From the NCBI GenBank assembly GCA_947479535.1, contig CANJZQ010000002.1, positions 1 through 64,000 on the forward strand: a stretch of 64,000 bases of DNA, written 5' to 3'. Origin of the DNA: Oligoflexales bacterium (GTDB lineage Bacteria > Bdellovibrionota_B > Oligoflexia > Oligoflexales > RGVZ01). Positions 1 through 9,589 of this stretch are shown here, in pieces. Every line of letters starts with the position of its first letter. Positions within the stretch are counted from its first letter, which is position 1. The notes below the pieces were generated by a model. The model made no database searches and was not told where the DNA came from. It saw nothing but the letters and a program-made list of their open reading frames with translations. A program made the translations under genes and the position numbers.

Positions 1-689
1 AAGACCCCATTCGGCGTTTGAACGGGCTCCATGGCAATTTGGACGACCAAAGAGTCACGCAAAAGTCGAAATTCAATCAGGTCGGCAATCGACACGAGCG
101 GCATATTATGGCGTTTTGAAAAATGCTCCAGGTCGGGCATCCGGGCCATGGTGCCATCGTCTTTCATAATTTCACAGATGACGGCGGCCGGTTTCATTCC
201 AGCCAAGCGGATCAAGTCGACCGATCCTTCGGTGTGGCCAGACCGTTCAAGCACGCCGCCATGCTTTGCCTTCAACGGAAAAACGTGACCAGGCACCACG
301 ATGTCGTCAGGCGTCGATTTGTCATCAATGGCGACGCGGATCGTCTCCGCGCGATCCGCAGCACTGATCCCCGTTGAGACGCCGTGACGTGCCTCGATGG
401 AAACCGTGAATGCTGTCGATCTGGAGCTACCCTGTTTGGCGTTGTCGCCCATCATTGGCAACTGAAGGCGGTCAATCAATGCCGGAGCGACGGACAGGCA
501 AACAAGACCACGTGCCTCGCGCACCATGAAGTTGATCTTGTCTGCTGCAACGTGTTCTGCCGCAAAAACAAGGTCGCCCTCGTTCTCGCGGTCCTCGTCG
601 TCGACCATGATGACCATTTGTCCCGCACGGATCGCATCGATCGCGTGCAGGACTCTGGTGATGGCTTTTTCTTGAGATTCACTTGTCAT
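1..689 (-). CDS. ribBA: 3,4-dihydroxy-2-butanone 4-phosphate synthase (RibB domain, probably RibBA), C-terminus outside window
   Basis: Manual reverse translation from 689: [67 protein letters not shown]...; the [11 protein letters not shown] motif is diagnostic. ORF is open at the left window edge, so it is absent from the ORF track. Confidence 0.93.
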   Translation of the reverse strand, partial: MTSESQEKAITRVLHAIDAIRAGQMVIMVDDEDRENEGDLVFAAEHVAADKINFMVREARGLVCLSVAPALIDRLQLPMMGDNAKQGSSRSTAFTVSIEARHGVSTGISAADRAETIRVAIDDKSTPDDIVVPGHVFPLKAKHGGVLERSGHTEGSVDLIRLAGMKPAAVICEIMKDDGTMARMPDLEHFSKRHNMPLVSIADLIEFRLLRDSLVVQIAMEPVQTPNGV

Positions 690-716
690 AGAGGGAGCTT
701 CTACAGGTCCGGATGA

Positions 717-1604
717 TTATTCGTAAAGGAAGAACTTTTCGCCCAGAATTTGAGCCGACGGAAACGCGCTCCAAACCGGGGTATGGCCACCGACGTCTTC
801 CGTATCCCGGCGAGTTCTTTGAGCAATTTCGAGGATCGTCGCATCACGGTCGGATGCGCTGGATTCATTGATGACGCCCCGTAAGGACCAGGTAAAGGCC
901 CCGCCACGGGTCCGGCCCAGATCTGCCGAGGTCTCGTTCTTGGTCGAAGAGGTCAAAACGAAGGCCTGGTTGAAGAGGGTCCCCTGAAATTTCCCAATCT
1001 CTGCCATTGCATCTTCAGAGCTGCTCAAAGCACCAGCCATAGGAATACACTTGCTGCGAATGCCATTTCCCTCACTCGACGGAATGATCGGCGTGCGGCC
1101 GTCGACAAAGGATCCGCTGTAGCAAGAGTCGATCATGACGACCAGGCGTGCGAGAGGACGGTTGTTGCGAGCCGTCATGACGGCTGTGGCAACTTCGGAA
1201 AACGTGAAGGACCGGTCTTCAGCCAACATGATGCCAGTATTGCCGTGGCCGGAAAAATACCAGAACAAGGTATCGGCATCAGAGGCTGCATCTGCGGTGG
1301 CAGAAAAAATATCGTCGGTGGTCGCCTCGTTGTCCTTCACCACTTCGTCAAATCCAAGATCGACCTGCGTGTTGCGAAACAACAAATCCAACTCTTGGAT
1401 GTCCGTGGGAACGCCCGGCAATCCATTCGGAGAGCCCATCAACACGGCAACGTTTTTTCCAGCGTCGCTGTGGGCAAGCCCCTTGAGCGATGTGCCAATG
1501 TGATTGGACGATCCGCCGCAGCCTGCGACCGAGCCAAAAACAAACAGCGAGACCAGCGAAAGACGACGACGAACACCATCAAGTAAAAACATGAGTTCCC
1601 CCAT
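717..1604 (-). CDS. caspase-like (peptidase C14) lipoprotein
   Basis: Lipobox-like VAGCGG near the N-terminus; catalytic dyad motifs FWYFSGHG and VVMIDSCYSGSF. Confidence 0.85.
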   Translation of the reverse strand: MGELMFLLDGVRRRLSLVSLFVFGSVAGCGGSSNHIGTSLKGLAHSDAGKNVAVLMGSPNGLPGVPTDIQELDLLFRNTQVDLGFDEVVKDNEATTDDIFSATADAASDADTLFWYFSGHGNTGIMLAEDRSFTFSEVATAVMTARNNRPLARLVVMIDSCYSGSFVDGRTPIIPSSEGNGIRSKCIPMAGALSSSEDAMAEIGKFQGTLFNQAFVLTSSTKNETSADLGRTRGGAFTWSLRGVINESSASDRDATILEIAQRTRRDTEDVGGHTPVWSAFPSAQILGEKFFLYE

Positions 1605-1743
1605 CCACGTCTTGAGAAACGAAAAAAGAATCAGCGGGAATATTTCTCCGCAGCTTCAAGCGTACCAACGGGGAAACCGACGTTGCGATGGGTACGAATT
1701 GCCCAGTGTGCAGGTCATCTGAATCACGCGATATTTCGGACAT

Positions 1744-1788
1744 TTTTCAAATTGATCGCGGGCATCTGATGGGATCAGGTGACAGTGC
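1744..1788. repeat. copy 1 of a ~45-bp direct repeat flanking a two-gene cassette; contains REP-like hairpin CATCTGAT-GGG-ATCAGGTG
   Basis: TTTTCAAATTGATCGCGGGCATCTGATGGGATCAGGTGACAGTGC versus 2822-2866, 42/45 identical by eye. Confidence 0.85.
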
Positions 1789-1808
1789 ATTGGGAGGGCT
1801 TTCTTAGA

Positions 1809-2345
1809 TCACGCCGCATTGCGCGCGAAACGATGCCCGTGACGAATCATGAAATTACGGTAATTACGATCCGCAGCAATAGGATCACTACCGTCCCAAG
1901 ATGAATGTTCGCACGACAGCTCGAGTTGCTGAAGTTTTAGATGATAGGGACCTCGGTAGCTTAAAAATTCAAATTTGGACCGTGTCGCAAGATTGACTTG
2001 GGCCCACGAAATATAATTTGAAATTGGATCACCAGCACCCAAAGGAACGTTGATCTGGAGAAGCCAGTTTTTATGGGACCAAAAATCTACCCAGGAAATC
2101 TCACCCCATTCAAACGCCTCCCTCATGGGACAGCCCCCAGGAGCCTCGATTCCGTAAAGCGTAAATTCCCCATGTTCCTCATCTAAACCGCCAACGGCGA
2201 CTAGAAAAACAGACGATTTGTCGGGGGAATCAATTTCATGAAGTACGGCTTGGTGGTTTCGGTCGTAGGGTTCTGGACGCCGCGTACAACCAATTTGATC
2301 ACTCGTCCATCTTGGCGCAACATCATTTCTTGATTTGAAGTCCAT
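1809..2345 (-). CDS. hypothetical protein (cassette gene)
   Basis: ORF 1809..2405; GGGAGAG Shine-Dalgarno-like sequence precedes the internal ATG at 2345 (MDFKSRNDVAPRW). No family recognised. Confidence 0.55.
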   Translation of the reverse strand: MDFKSRNDVAPRWTSDQIGCTRRPEPYDRNHQAVLHEIDSPDKSSVFLVAVGGLDEEHGEFTLYGIEAPGGCPMREAFEWGEISWVDFWSHKNWLLQINVPLGAGDPISNYISWAQVNLATRSKFEFLSYRGPYHLKLQQLELSCEHSSWDGSDPIAADRNYRNFMIRHGHRFARNAA

Positions 2346-2424
2346 GCTTGCTCTCCCTAAATCTCCATCGGACCTTGGGGACAGGCAGTTAGTGGCACAA
2401 ATCATTTGCGTTTCATATCAATCA

Positions 2425-2781
2425 TTATTTAGTTCTAAAATTCCCATAGAAACAGCTGCCTAGGAACTGACGGTTCCGAACTAGAAGAGAATCAGGCAAG
2501 CGATACTTGATCACCGCCACGCCACATTTCGCGGTCACTGATCCAACAAATTCAATTTTCTCATTCCAATTAAGCGGATCCTCTAACCCCCAACCAATGA
2601 CTTCCAACACCTCTTTCACGCCCCGAATCAACTCATGCATACTCACATGATCCATCGTCATCTTGTAGGTTGTTTTTCCTGTCGGGGTGATTTCTAGAAC
2701 TACCTTGTGATGGTAGATCGTCTGACCTGACTTCAGAATAAAGTCCGGTGCCCGTCCGATAATAATTTGTTGCAAATTCAT
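2425..2781 (-). CDS. hypothetical protein (cassette gene)
   Basis: 118-aa ORF MNLQQIIIGRAPDFILKSGQTIYHHKV...; tandem with the previous ORF. No family recognised. Confidence 0.55.
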   Translation of the reverse strand: MNLQQIIIGRAPDFILKSGQTIYHHKVVLEITPTGKTTYKMTMDHVSMHELIRGVKEVLEVIGWGLEDPLNWNEKIEFVGSVTAKCGVAVIKYRLPDSLLVRNRQFLGSCFYGNFRTK

Positions 2782-2821
2782 ATCGCCTACTCCGCTGATC
2801 CAACGGAACCTTACAACAAGA

Positions 2822-2866
2822 TTTTCAATTTGAACGCGGACATCTGATGGGATCAGGTGACAGTGC
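2822..2866. repeat. copy 2 of the ~45-bp direct repeat
   Basis: TTTTCAATTTGAACGCGGACATCTGATGGGATCAGGTGACAGTGC; same orientation as copy 1, 1078 bp away. Confidence 0.85.
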
Positions 2867-2907
2867 GGGGATCGTTGAAATTTAAGAAAAGGATCCTTAG
2901 CTGGAGT

Positions 2908-4470
2908 TTACTGGGTCACCTTGCTGATGAACGCGTCGGCAGAAGCCAAAAGCGCCTTCTGCTGTGCGGGAGTCTTCTTGTTCCACATCGCGACCATCAT
3001 CGACAGGCGTGGGTTTTTTTGCAGGTACTGGAACTTTTCGGAAACGAATTTCCAGTACAGCCCATCCCACACCTCGCACCAAGGGCCCTTTTTCCAGTCG
3101 CTCATTTTCAGGATGTAATTTGACCCGCAAATATACGGTTTTGTCGCAAAAATGCCGCCATCGCTGAACTGGCCCATCCCATACACGTTGGGGCCCATGA
3201 CCCAATCAGACGAATCGACATACATCTCCATGAACCAACGGTGGACATCCTGTGGATGAACTTCGCACAGGAGCATGAGGCCGTTGATCACCATGAGGCG
3301 CTCGATGTGGTGGGCCCATCCGTACTTGATGGATTTGGCGAGCGCGTCATCTAGGGGCGGGATTCCGGTTGAGGCTTCGTACCACTGGGGGCCCAGGCGG
3401 CGCGTGTGCTTGAAAAAATTGGTCGTATCCTCTTTCTCGCTGAAGTTCTGGTAGATCCCCCGGATGAATTCGCGCCAGCCGATCACTTGGCGGATGAAGC
3501 CCTCAAGGCTGTTCATGGGGGTCTTGTAGGCTTCCGCGTGCTCCAGCGTCTTTTTTACGATGCCTTCCGGGGTCAACAACCCGAGGTTCATCGCCGGCGA
3601 AAGGACCGAGTGGAACAAGCTGAAGTGGTGTGGGGTGATGGCGTCCTCAAAACGTCCGAAGTTCGCGAGGCGTTTTTCGAGGAAATCGTCGAGCCACACA
3701 TCGGCTTGATCGAGCGTCACAGGCAACCAGAAGTCAGCAGATGATCCAGGATGGTCCGGAAACAACTCGTCCACGGCGGCACTGACTTCACGGACATGGG
3801 AGTTGGCTTTTATCTTTGGCAGGGACGGAATTTTCACATCGGGATCCAGGCGCTCACGGTTTTCCGTGTCAAAACTCCACTTGCCGCCGACAGGCTCGCC
3901 GGTCTTTGTAACGAGGATCCCCGATTCCTTGCGGCGCTGTTCGTAGAAGGTCTTCATGAAGGGCTTTTTCGTGCGCTTCAAATAGGCCTGGAACTCGTCG
4001 CGCCCCGTGAGGAACATGGGACTCTTCATGGTGAATTGAGGCAGGTTCATGCGCGCGGCGAGTTCATGGATCCTTTGCTCCATAAACTTGTCCTCGATCT
4101 CGAAGTGGACAAGGCCCTTGCCTGGATGTGCCTTTAAAAACGCGCCCAGTTTTTCTTCGAAGGTCTTTCTGCGCGCGGTGGCGTCCGTGATCTTGACGTA
4201 ATGGACCTGGTAGCCTGCGTCGCGCGCTGCATCGGCCCAGCTCCTCATCGCGGCGAGGAACAGGATGATCTTGTGTTTATGGAACTTGTAATAGGTACAA
4301 AGTTCTGGGTCCTCGGCCATGAAGATCGTGACACTTTGCCGAGGAGGCAGGTGCTTCACGGGGAACAGCTGGTTGCCAAAAACAAGAAGGACGCCTGAAG
4401 CGTCCTTCGGGAGGACGGTGTTCGCCGCGTTTGCTTTCACAGGAGCCTCGTCACACGTTTGGGTCAACAT
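2908..4470 (-). CDS. cryptochrome/deoxyribodipyrimidine photolyase-related protein (PhrB-like family)
   Basis: LLVFGNQLFP..., GFIRQVIGWREFIRGIYQ, WMEMYVDSSDWVMGPNVYGMGQFSDGG-type motifs characteristic of the photolyase-related family. Confidence 0.88.
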   Translation of the reverse strand: MLTQTCDEAPVKANAANTVLPKDASGVLLVFGNQLFPVKHLPPRQSVTIFMAEDPELCTYYKFHKHKIILFLAAMRSWADAARDAGYQVHYVKITDATARRKTFEEKLGAFLKAHPGKGLVHFEIEDKFMEQRIHELAARMNLPQFTMKSPMFLTGRDEFQAYLKRTKKPFMKTFYEQRRKESGILVTKTGEPVGGKWSFDTENRERLDPDVKIPSLPKIKANSHVREVSAAVDELFPDHPGSSADFWLPVTLDQADVWLDDFLEKRLANFGRFEDAITPHHFSLFHSVLSPAMNLGLLTPEGIVKKTLEHAEAYKTPMNSLEGFIRQVIGWREFIRGIYQNFSEKEDTTNFFKHTRRLGPQWYEASTGIPPLDDALAKSIKYGWAHHIERLMVINGLMLLCEVHPQDVHRWFMEMYVDSSDWVMGPNVYGMGQFSDGGIFATKPYICGSNYILKMSDWKKGPWCEVWDGLYWKFVSEKFQYLQKNPRLSMMVAMWNKKTPAQQKALLASADAFISKVTQ

Positions 4471-4595
4471 TTTGCAAAGTTATCCCATGCCAACGCCTCG
4501 AATTCAACTGCATGATCGGCGGCAAGCGACACGTCCTTGATCCTTTCCAACTTTGTCTTGATACCAGACACTGGCCGTCTCTCACTGGATGACCA

Positions 4596-4832
4596 ATGAT
4601 GTCACTTCACACCATGGGCCTTGATGGATTTCTTCGCATGACGTGTGAGGGTTGTGATCAAGAAAAAGTTGTAGCGTTTAGTTGTAAGAAACGAGGCTGG
4701 TGTCCATCGTGTTGCGCCAAACGCAAAACTGAAGCCGCTGATCATCTGGTGGACGACGTGCTGCCGCTGGTCCCCTACCGCCAGGCCTTCCCAGATTTTC
4801 CCGTTGCAAAATCGGTGGTTCTTATGCCTTAA
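4596..4832 (+). pseudogene. IS91-type transposase remnant (N-terminal zinc-binding region only)
   Basis: GFLRMTCEGCDQEKVVAFSCKKRGWCPSCCAKRKTEAADHLVDDVLPLVPYRQ matches the typical CxxC...FSCKxRGxCPSCxxxR signature; ORF ends after about 78 aa with no catalytic domain downstream. Confidence 0.75.
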
Positions 4833-4918
4833 GGACATTAAACGAATTGTCTGGAATAGATACCATCAGGTTGGTATCGAATGGCACTGATAATCAGTTA
4901 CTTAGAAGGGATCAGCTC

Positions 4919-5536
4919 ATGTGGCAAAAACGGTTAATTTTTCTTACGGGCATCTTGTTGTTCGCCTCGCAGCGCTCAATTGCGCAAATCGTAGCGGAGC
5001 CAACATCGTCTCCAAGTGAAGCGCCCTATTCGAGTTTCGCAGTGACCGTCAAAGGGGGAGCTACCGTTTTTAGTGGCGACCTTACAGCAAATAAAAAAGC
5101 ATATTACGATGGCTTCGCGTTGGTCAGCTTTTTCCAACGCACGAACTCTCCCCTAATGGCATACATTGGCATGGACGTTAGTGATATCAGCGGTGCTACT
5201 AGCAAGGCTGATGGATTTCCATTTAGTGACGACCGCTCGCTAACGGTGGCTTCAGTGATTTTTCCCGCGGTTGGTGTGTGCTTTCCGTTGCTGAGTCGCT
5301 CTCTAAAACCTTGCTTTGGCGGCGGAGTAGGTGCCATCGCAATACGAGATAAAGACGGAAATGATCAGACATATGGAAGCACTATTCTCAATTTGTCGAC
5401 CGCATATACTCTCGATAGTGGTCTCCAACTTGGTATTGAAAGTCGTTACTTCAACGTTTCTGAGCGAAGAAACAATATAAATTCGGAATTTGCAGCGCTG
5501 TCCTATGGAATAACAGTAGGGTGGGAGATGCGGTAG
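4919..5536 (+). CDS. probable outer-membrane/beta-barrel protein
   Basis: Signal-peptide-like MWQKRLIFLTGILLFASQRSIAQ at an internal start; alternating-hydrophobicity C-terminal strands (LSYGITVGWEMR). Confidence 0.5.
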   Translation: MWQKRLIFLTGILLFASQRSIAQIVAEPTSSPSEAPYSSFAVTVKGGATVFSGDLTANKKAYYDGFALVSFFQRTNSPLMAYIGMDVSDISGATSKADGFPFSDDRSLTVASVIFPAVGVCFPLLSRSLKPCFGGGVGAIAIRDKDGNDQTYGSTILNLSTAYTLDSGLQLGIESRYFNVSERRNNINSEFAALSYGITVGWEMR

Positions 5537-6080
5537 AGAGGTTACAAGAAACAGGTATCGCGGGTTCGTGATTGAAATGGCCCCCGTTTGAACCGGACAT
5601 TCGAGTTGGGCGTGGCTTCTTTCTCGTGCTCCGCCCAGGTGCGAATCCGTGATGCTGGAGTTTGACACGGCATATCCTGCGGTGGATCCGGTCTCGGACG
5701 TAACACCCACCTGACGACGGACTTAACGATGCAGGCGACGGACCCCAGCTCGGACTAAATCAAGCATAGATGTGTTGCAGGCGGCGCCATGAAAATGGAC
5801 GCGGTGGTGAGGTGTACTCAAAAAACGGGGTGGGGAAGGAAAACGCAAGGAAGGTGGGGCGGAAGGTGAGATATTGGTCGGTCTTACCGGCCAGATTTCA
5901 CGCAGCTAGAGGTTTGTGGTGCGAAAACGGTTGCGGGAACGGCGGCGGGATAGATCGTGAAGTGTGCTTAAGTTTCCTACAATCTGATGGATGTTTGCTA
6001 ACGGCTTCCAAAAAAGGGCAGGTATGCTTACCTTAGGGCTTCAAAAAATATCCGTTTTTTTTCGGGCAAGGAGTCGTCGG

Positions 6081-6639
6081 ATGCGTATTTTTGTCGCTGC
6101 TTTGATTTTTCTTTATCCGCATATAATGCTCGCGAACGACTGGCGTGGAGTTTATCAATCTTCCGTGGAATCTATCCCTTTTATCTACTCCGCCGGTGCG
6201 ACCTGTTCTGGTGTGCTGGTCTAAGAGGATCGGATTTTAACCGCGTGGCATTGTGTTGACTTGATACGACCCATTAAAGTGAAGTGGAAAGCTACGGACA
6301 AAGCCGATGAGAGGGATGCTGTCACGATTTACAAAGACGAAGACCATGACATCGTCCATTTGTACTATCGGTCACCCGATGTCGCGCGATGAAAAAGCAA
6401 ACTTAGCCTTTTCTATATCGGCTGGACTAATCTCGAAAATAAACAAAGACAATATGGTCACAGACATGTCTATAAGTCCCGGCAATTCTGGCGGACCGGT
6501 GTTGACATCAGAGGGAAAAATTCTTGCTGTCGTTTCACAAAAATATATAGGTGCGCGAATCGGAAACGTAGCGATTCTGTCGCAGCCAGACTCAGTGGCA
6601 AATGCTGTAGCAGTATCAAAAAAAAACAAACACCAATAA
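6081..6639 (+). pseudogene. disrupted trypsin-like serine protease
   Basis: Triad motifs are spread over two frames: AWHCVD (about 6243), DEDHDIVHL, and SPGNSGGPVLTSEGK. In-frame TAA at 6222-6224 and a frame change around 6370-6395. Confidence 0.75.
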
Positions 6640-6644
6640 CCTGG

Positions 6645-7067
6645 ATGGACGCCAAAAACACATGGTATCTGTACATTCCGGCAGCCGGTACTATGTCGAT
6701 CGGAAAAATAAACGATTTAAAAGAGTCATCAGCAAAAAAGGATATCCAAGAATATCACCTTGAGTGGCGCGCTCATGACAGGATATCTATTGGTGCATCG
6801 TGGGGTTGCAATAATAGCGTCAGCACTGGCTCTTTCACAGTCGGATTTAATCTGCCTCTGCCGGAGTTTAATTTCTCGGTAGGAGCTTTTGTCGGTCCAC
6901 GCATGGTGGAAAGAAGCGAAGAAAAAAAGCAAAAATATTCAACAATGGCTGGAATGGAGCTATCTGCCTTTAGATCAATCTTTCGCTTGCGTGGTGAACA
7001 CTCGATTGCCGCCGAAAGACCTTTGTCAATAGTTACAGCTTCGGTAGACTTGCTATCACTTTTTTAG
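6645..7067 (+). CDS. hypothetical protein (possible outer-membrane/beta-barrel fragment)
   Basis: ORF of 140 aa in tandem with the broken protease; no family recognised. Confidence 0.35.
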   Translation: MDAKNTWYLYIPAAGTMSIGKINDLKESSAKKDIQEYHLEWRAHDRISIGASWGCNNSVSTGSFTVGFNLPLPEFNFSVGAFVGPRMVERSEEKKQKYSTMAGMELSAFRSIFRLRGEHSIAAERPLSIVTASVDLLSLF

Positions 7068-7107
7068 TGACGCCCTCGACTAACCGACGGCTCGAATACA
7101 GAATAAT

Positions 7108-7144
7108 GTGGCGTCCGTGATCTTGACGTAATGGACCTGATAGC
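7108..7144. repeat. 37-bp duplicated fragment of the photolyase gene
   Basis: GTGGCGTCCGTGATCTTGACGTAATGGACCTGATAGC versus 4178-4214 inside the phr-like gene; 36/37 identical. Antisense encodes YQVHYVKITDAT in both. Confidence 0.85.
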
Positions 7145-7224
7145 AGGGTGCGGAAGATCTGGCCGCTTGGTGTGCTGGCGGTAGCCCCGCCAGGCGCAGC
7201 CATGTAGAGCAGTTTATAATTGTC

Positions 7225-7842
7225 TCACGACCAGACGGAAGTCTCCATCTGCCGGGCCGAAAACTTGGCAATCATGTCGAGTTCGATGTTCACATGATCT
7301 CCGGCTTTGCGCTCAGACAGGTTGGTAATCTGAATGGTGGCAGGAATCAGCATGACTTCGACTGTCGTCCCGTCCGGTTGATCGGTTACCGAATTGACCG
7401 TCAGGCTGACGCCGTCAATGCAGATCGATCCCTTGGAAATCACAAAGCGACCCATGGGTTTTTCCAAATGGATTTTAAAGACCCACCCCAAGTTGTTTTT
7501 CTCAACCAGCAGAACACGTCCCTTGCCATCCACATGACCGGATACGAGATGGCCACCGAGGCGGTCGCCAACCTTGAGGGCGCGTTCGAGATTGACCGTT
7601 GACCCTTGCGCACCATGACGGCCAAAGGAAGTGCACGCCATGGTCTCGCTGGTCACATCAAACGCAAATTGGTGATTCCTGCGCCCGACAACCGTCAAGC
7701 AGCAACCATTAACAGCAATGCTATCGCCATCTGCAGCTTCGAAATCCGGACCAACATCTATCCAAAATCGATAGGGTGCCACGCCCTTTGGCTGAACCAC
7801 CTCCACCAACGTTCCTGTTCTTTCCACCAGTCCAGTAAACAT
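7225..7842 (-). CDS. ribE: riboflavin synthase subunit alpha
   Basis: MFTGLVERTGTLVEV...; internal lumazine-binding repeats, VNLERALKVGDRLGGHLVSGHVDG. Confidence 0.95.
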   Translation of the reverse strand: MFTGLVERTGTLVEVVQPKGVAPYRFWIDVGPDFEAADGDSIAVNGCCLTVVGRRNHQFAFDVTSETMACTSFGRHGAQGSTVNLERALKVGDRLGGHLVSGHVDGKGRVLLVEKNNLGWVFKIHLEKPMGRFVISKGSICIDGVSLTVNSVTDQPDGTTVEVMLIPATIQITNLSERKAGDHVNIELDMIAKFSARQMETSVWS

Positions 7843-8289
7843 TCAGCTCAGGCCCTTAAGTTCTGCGAGAAATTCGTCGGGATCCTTGAAATCCTTATAA
7901 ACAGAGGCGAACCGCACGTAGGCCACTTTGTCCATCTCGTGCAGTTTTTCCATGATCATGTCGCCCAACTTCTGACTGGGAACCGTCCGTTCGCCGAGTT
8001 CCTGAATGGCGCGCTCCAGGCGGTCGAGCATCTCCTCGATTTGAACCATGGATATTGGACGCTTGCTGCAGGCAATCTGCAACGACATGGTGGCCTTTGC
8101 CCTAAGGTAGGGCTCGACCCGCCCATCTTTTTTGATGATCTGAAAGCTGAATTCTTCTTCCTTCTCATAGGTCGTAAACCTGTGATTGCACTGGACGCAA
8201 GAGCGCCGCCTGCGAACGCTTCGGCCCTCGTGTGACAGCCGGCTTTCCAGAACCTTGGTATCTTCAAACGCGCACTGCGGACATTTCAC
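7843..8289 (-). CDS. nrdR: transcriptional repressor NrdR
   Basis: GTG start at 8289: (M)KCPQCAFEDTKVLESRLSHEGRSVRRRRSCVQCNHRFTTYE. Confidence 0.95.
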   Translation of the reverse strand: MKCPQCAFEDTKVLESRLSHEGRSVRRRRSCVQCNHRFTTYEKEEEFSFQIIKKDGRVEPYLRAKATMSLQIACSKRPISMVQIEEMLDRLERAIQELGERTVPSQKLGDMIMEKLHEMDKVAYVRFASVYKDFKDPDEFLAELKGLS

Positions 8290-8299
8290 AGAAACCCCA

Positions 8300-9568
8300 T
8301 CAAGTCCAAATCTTGTAAAGCGGATAACGACCCGCAAGATCCATCACATCACGGCGCAAGATGGCCAGCTTTTCATCGTTCTTCACATGTTCAAATGCCG
8401 TTCGCGTGAACCGCGCAATCAACACCATCTCATCAGGGCCCATGCCACGAGTGGTCAGGGCTGGAGTCCCCATGCGAATTCCACTGGTCACAAATGGTGA
8501 ACGCTTCTCATTCGGAACCGTGTTTTTATTGACCGTGATGGCGGCCTTGCCCAAGGCTTCTTCCAGTTGTTTGCCGCTCACCGATACCGGAGAAAGATCG
8601 ATCAGCAAAAGGTGATTATCCGTCCCGCCGGACACGATTTTGAAATCCACATCCATCAAAGCTTTTGCCAAGACCGCGGCATTTGTGACGACCTGCTGCT
8701 GATAGGTGCGGAATTCAGGGCGCAGCGCCTCACGAAAACAAACGGCCTTCGCCGCAATGATGTGCTCCAAAGGTCCACCCTGGATGCCCGGAAACATTGC
8801 CTTGTTGAGTTTGATCGCAAGGTCGTCGTCATTCGTAAGGATCAAACCACCGCGCGGCCCGCGCAGGGTCTTGTGCGTTGTGGTCGTTACAACATGCGCA
8901 TGGGGAACGGGACTTGGATGAACCCCGGCAGCAACCAGGCCTGCAATGTGCGCCATGTCGACCAATAGATACGCCCCGACTTCGTCGGCAATGGCGCGGA
9001 ATTTTGCAAAATCAATGACTCGTGAATAGGCGCTGGCGCCAGCCAAAATCATCCGGGGACGGACCTCAAGGGCTTTTTCACGAACGGCATCGTAGTTGAT
9101 GGTTTCTGTGACGGGATCGACACCGTAGAAATGCGATTCGTAAAGAATCCCGGAGAAATTGACTTTGGAACCATGGGTCAAATGCCCACCGTGTGCGAGG
9201 TCTAGACCAAGGATTTTGTCGCCAGGCTTTAACAAGCCAAGGTAAACGGCGGCGTTGGCTTGGGCGCCAGAGTGGGGCTGGACGTTGGCGTGACGGGCTT
9301 CAAACAGAGTGCAAGCGCGGCTGATGGCCAGGGCTTCGACTTGATCCACAACCTCACAGCCGCCGTAATAGCGTTTCCCGGGAAGTCCTTCCGCGTACTT
9401 GTTGGTCAGCGGATTTGCGGCGGCAGACAAAACTGCGGGGGACGCAAAATTTTCCGAAGCAATGAGTTCGAGCCCGTGTCGCTGGCGCCCTAACTCTTCT
9501 TGAATCAAATTAAAAATATCCGGGTCAGACTGTTGCAGGATTGCCCAAGGCGATTCGCGGTGGCTCAT
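8300..9568 (-). CDS. glyA: serine hydroxymethyltransferase
   Basis: [42 protein letters not shown]. Confidence 0.97.
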   Translation of the reverse strand: MSHRESPWAILQQSDPDIFNLIQEELGRQRHGLELIASENFASPAVLSAAANPLTNKYAEGLPGKRYYGGCEVVDQVEALAISRACTLFEARHANVQPHSGAQANAAVYLGLLKPGDKILGLDLAHGGHLTHGSKVNFSGILYESHFYGVDPVTETINYDAVREKALEVRPRMILAGASAYSRVIDFAKFRAIADEVGAYLLVDMAHIAGLVAAGVHPSPVPHAHVVTTTTHKTLRGPRGGLILTNDDDLAIKLNKAMFPGIQGGPLEHIIAAKAVCFREALRPEFRTYQQQVVTNAAVLAKALMDVDFKIVSGGTDNHLLLIDLSPVSVSGKQLEEALGKAAITVNKNTVPNEKRSPFVTSGIRMGTPALTTRGMGPDEMVLIARFTRTAFEHVKNDEKLAILRRDVMDLAGRYPLYKIWT

Positions 9569-9589
9569 CAGTACTTCCCTTCCGTGGCA

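Noticed and set aside
1605-1743. FMN riboswitch upstream of the caspase-ribBA unit
   Set aside because: No RFN-like conserved motifs seen in this interval.
4596-4832. Complete IS91 element
   Set aside because: Only the zinc-binding segment is visible; no catalytic Y2 region or ends identified.
5540-6080. Coding region between the beta-barrel gene and the protease remnant
   Set aside because: ORFs here are short, overlapping and compositionally odd; probably intergenic or mobile-element debris with no identifiable product.
6222-6224. Stop-codon readthrough or recoding in the protease ORF
   Set aside because: The stop is TAA and a second, separate frame disruption exists; pseudogene or sequencing error is simpler.
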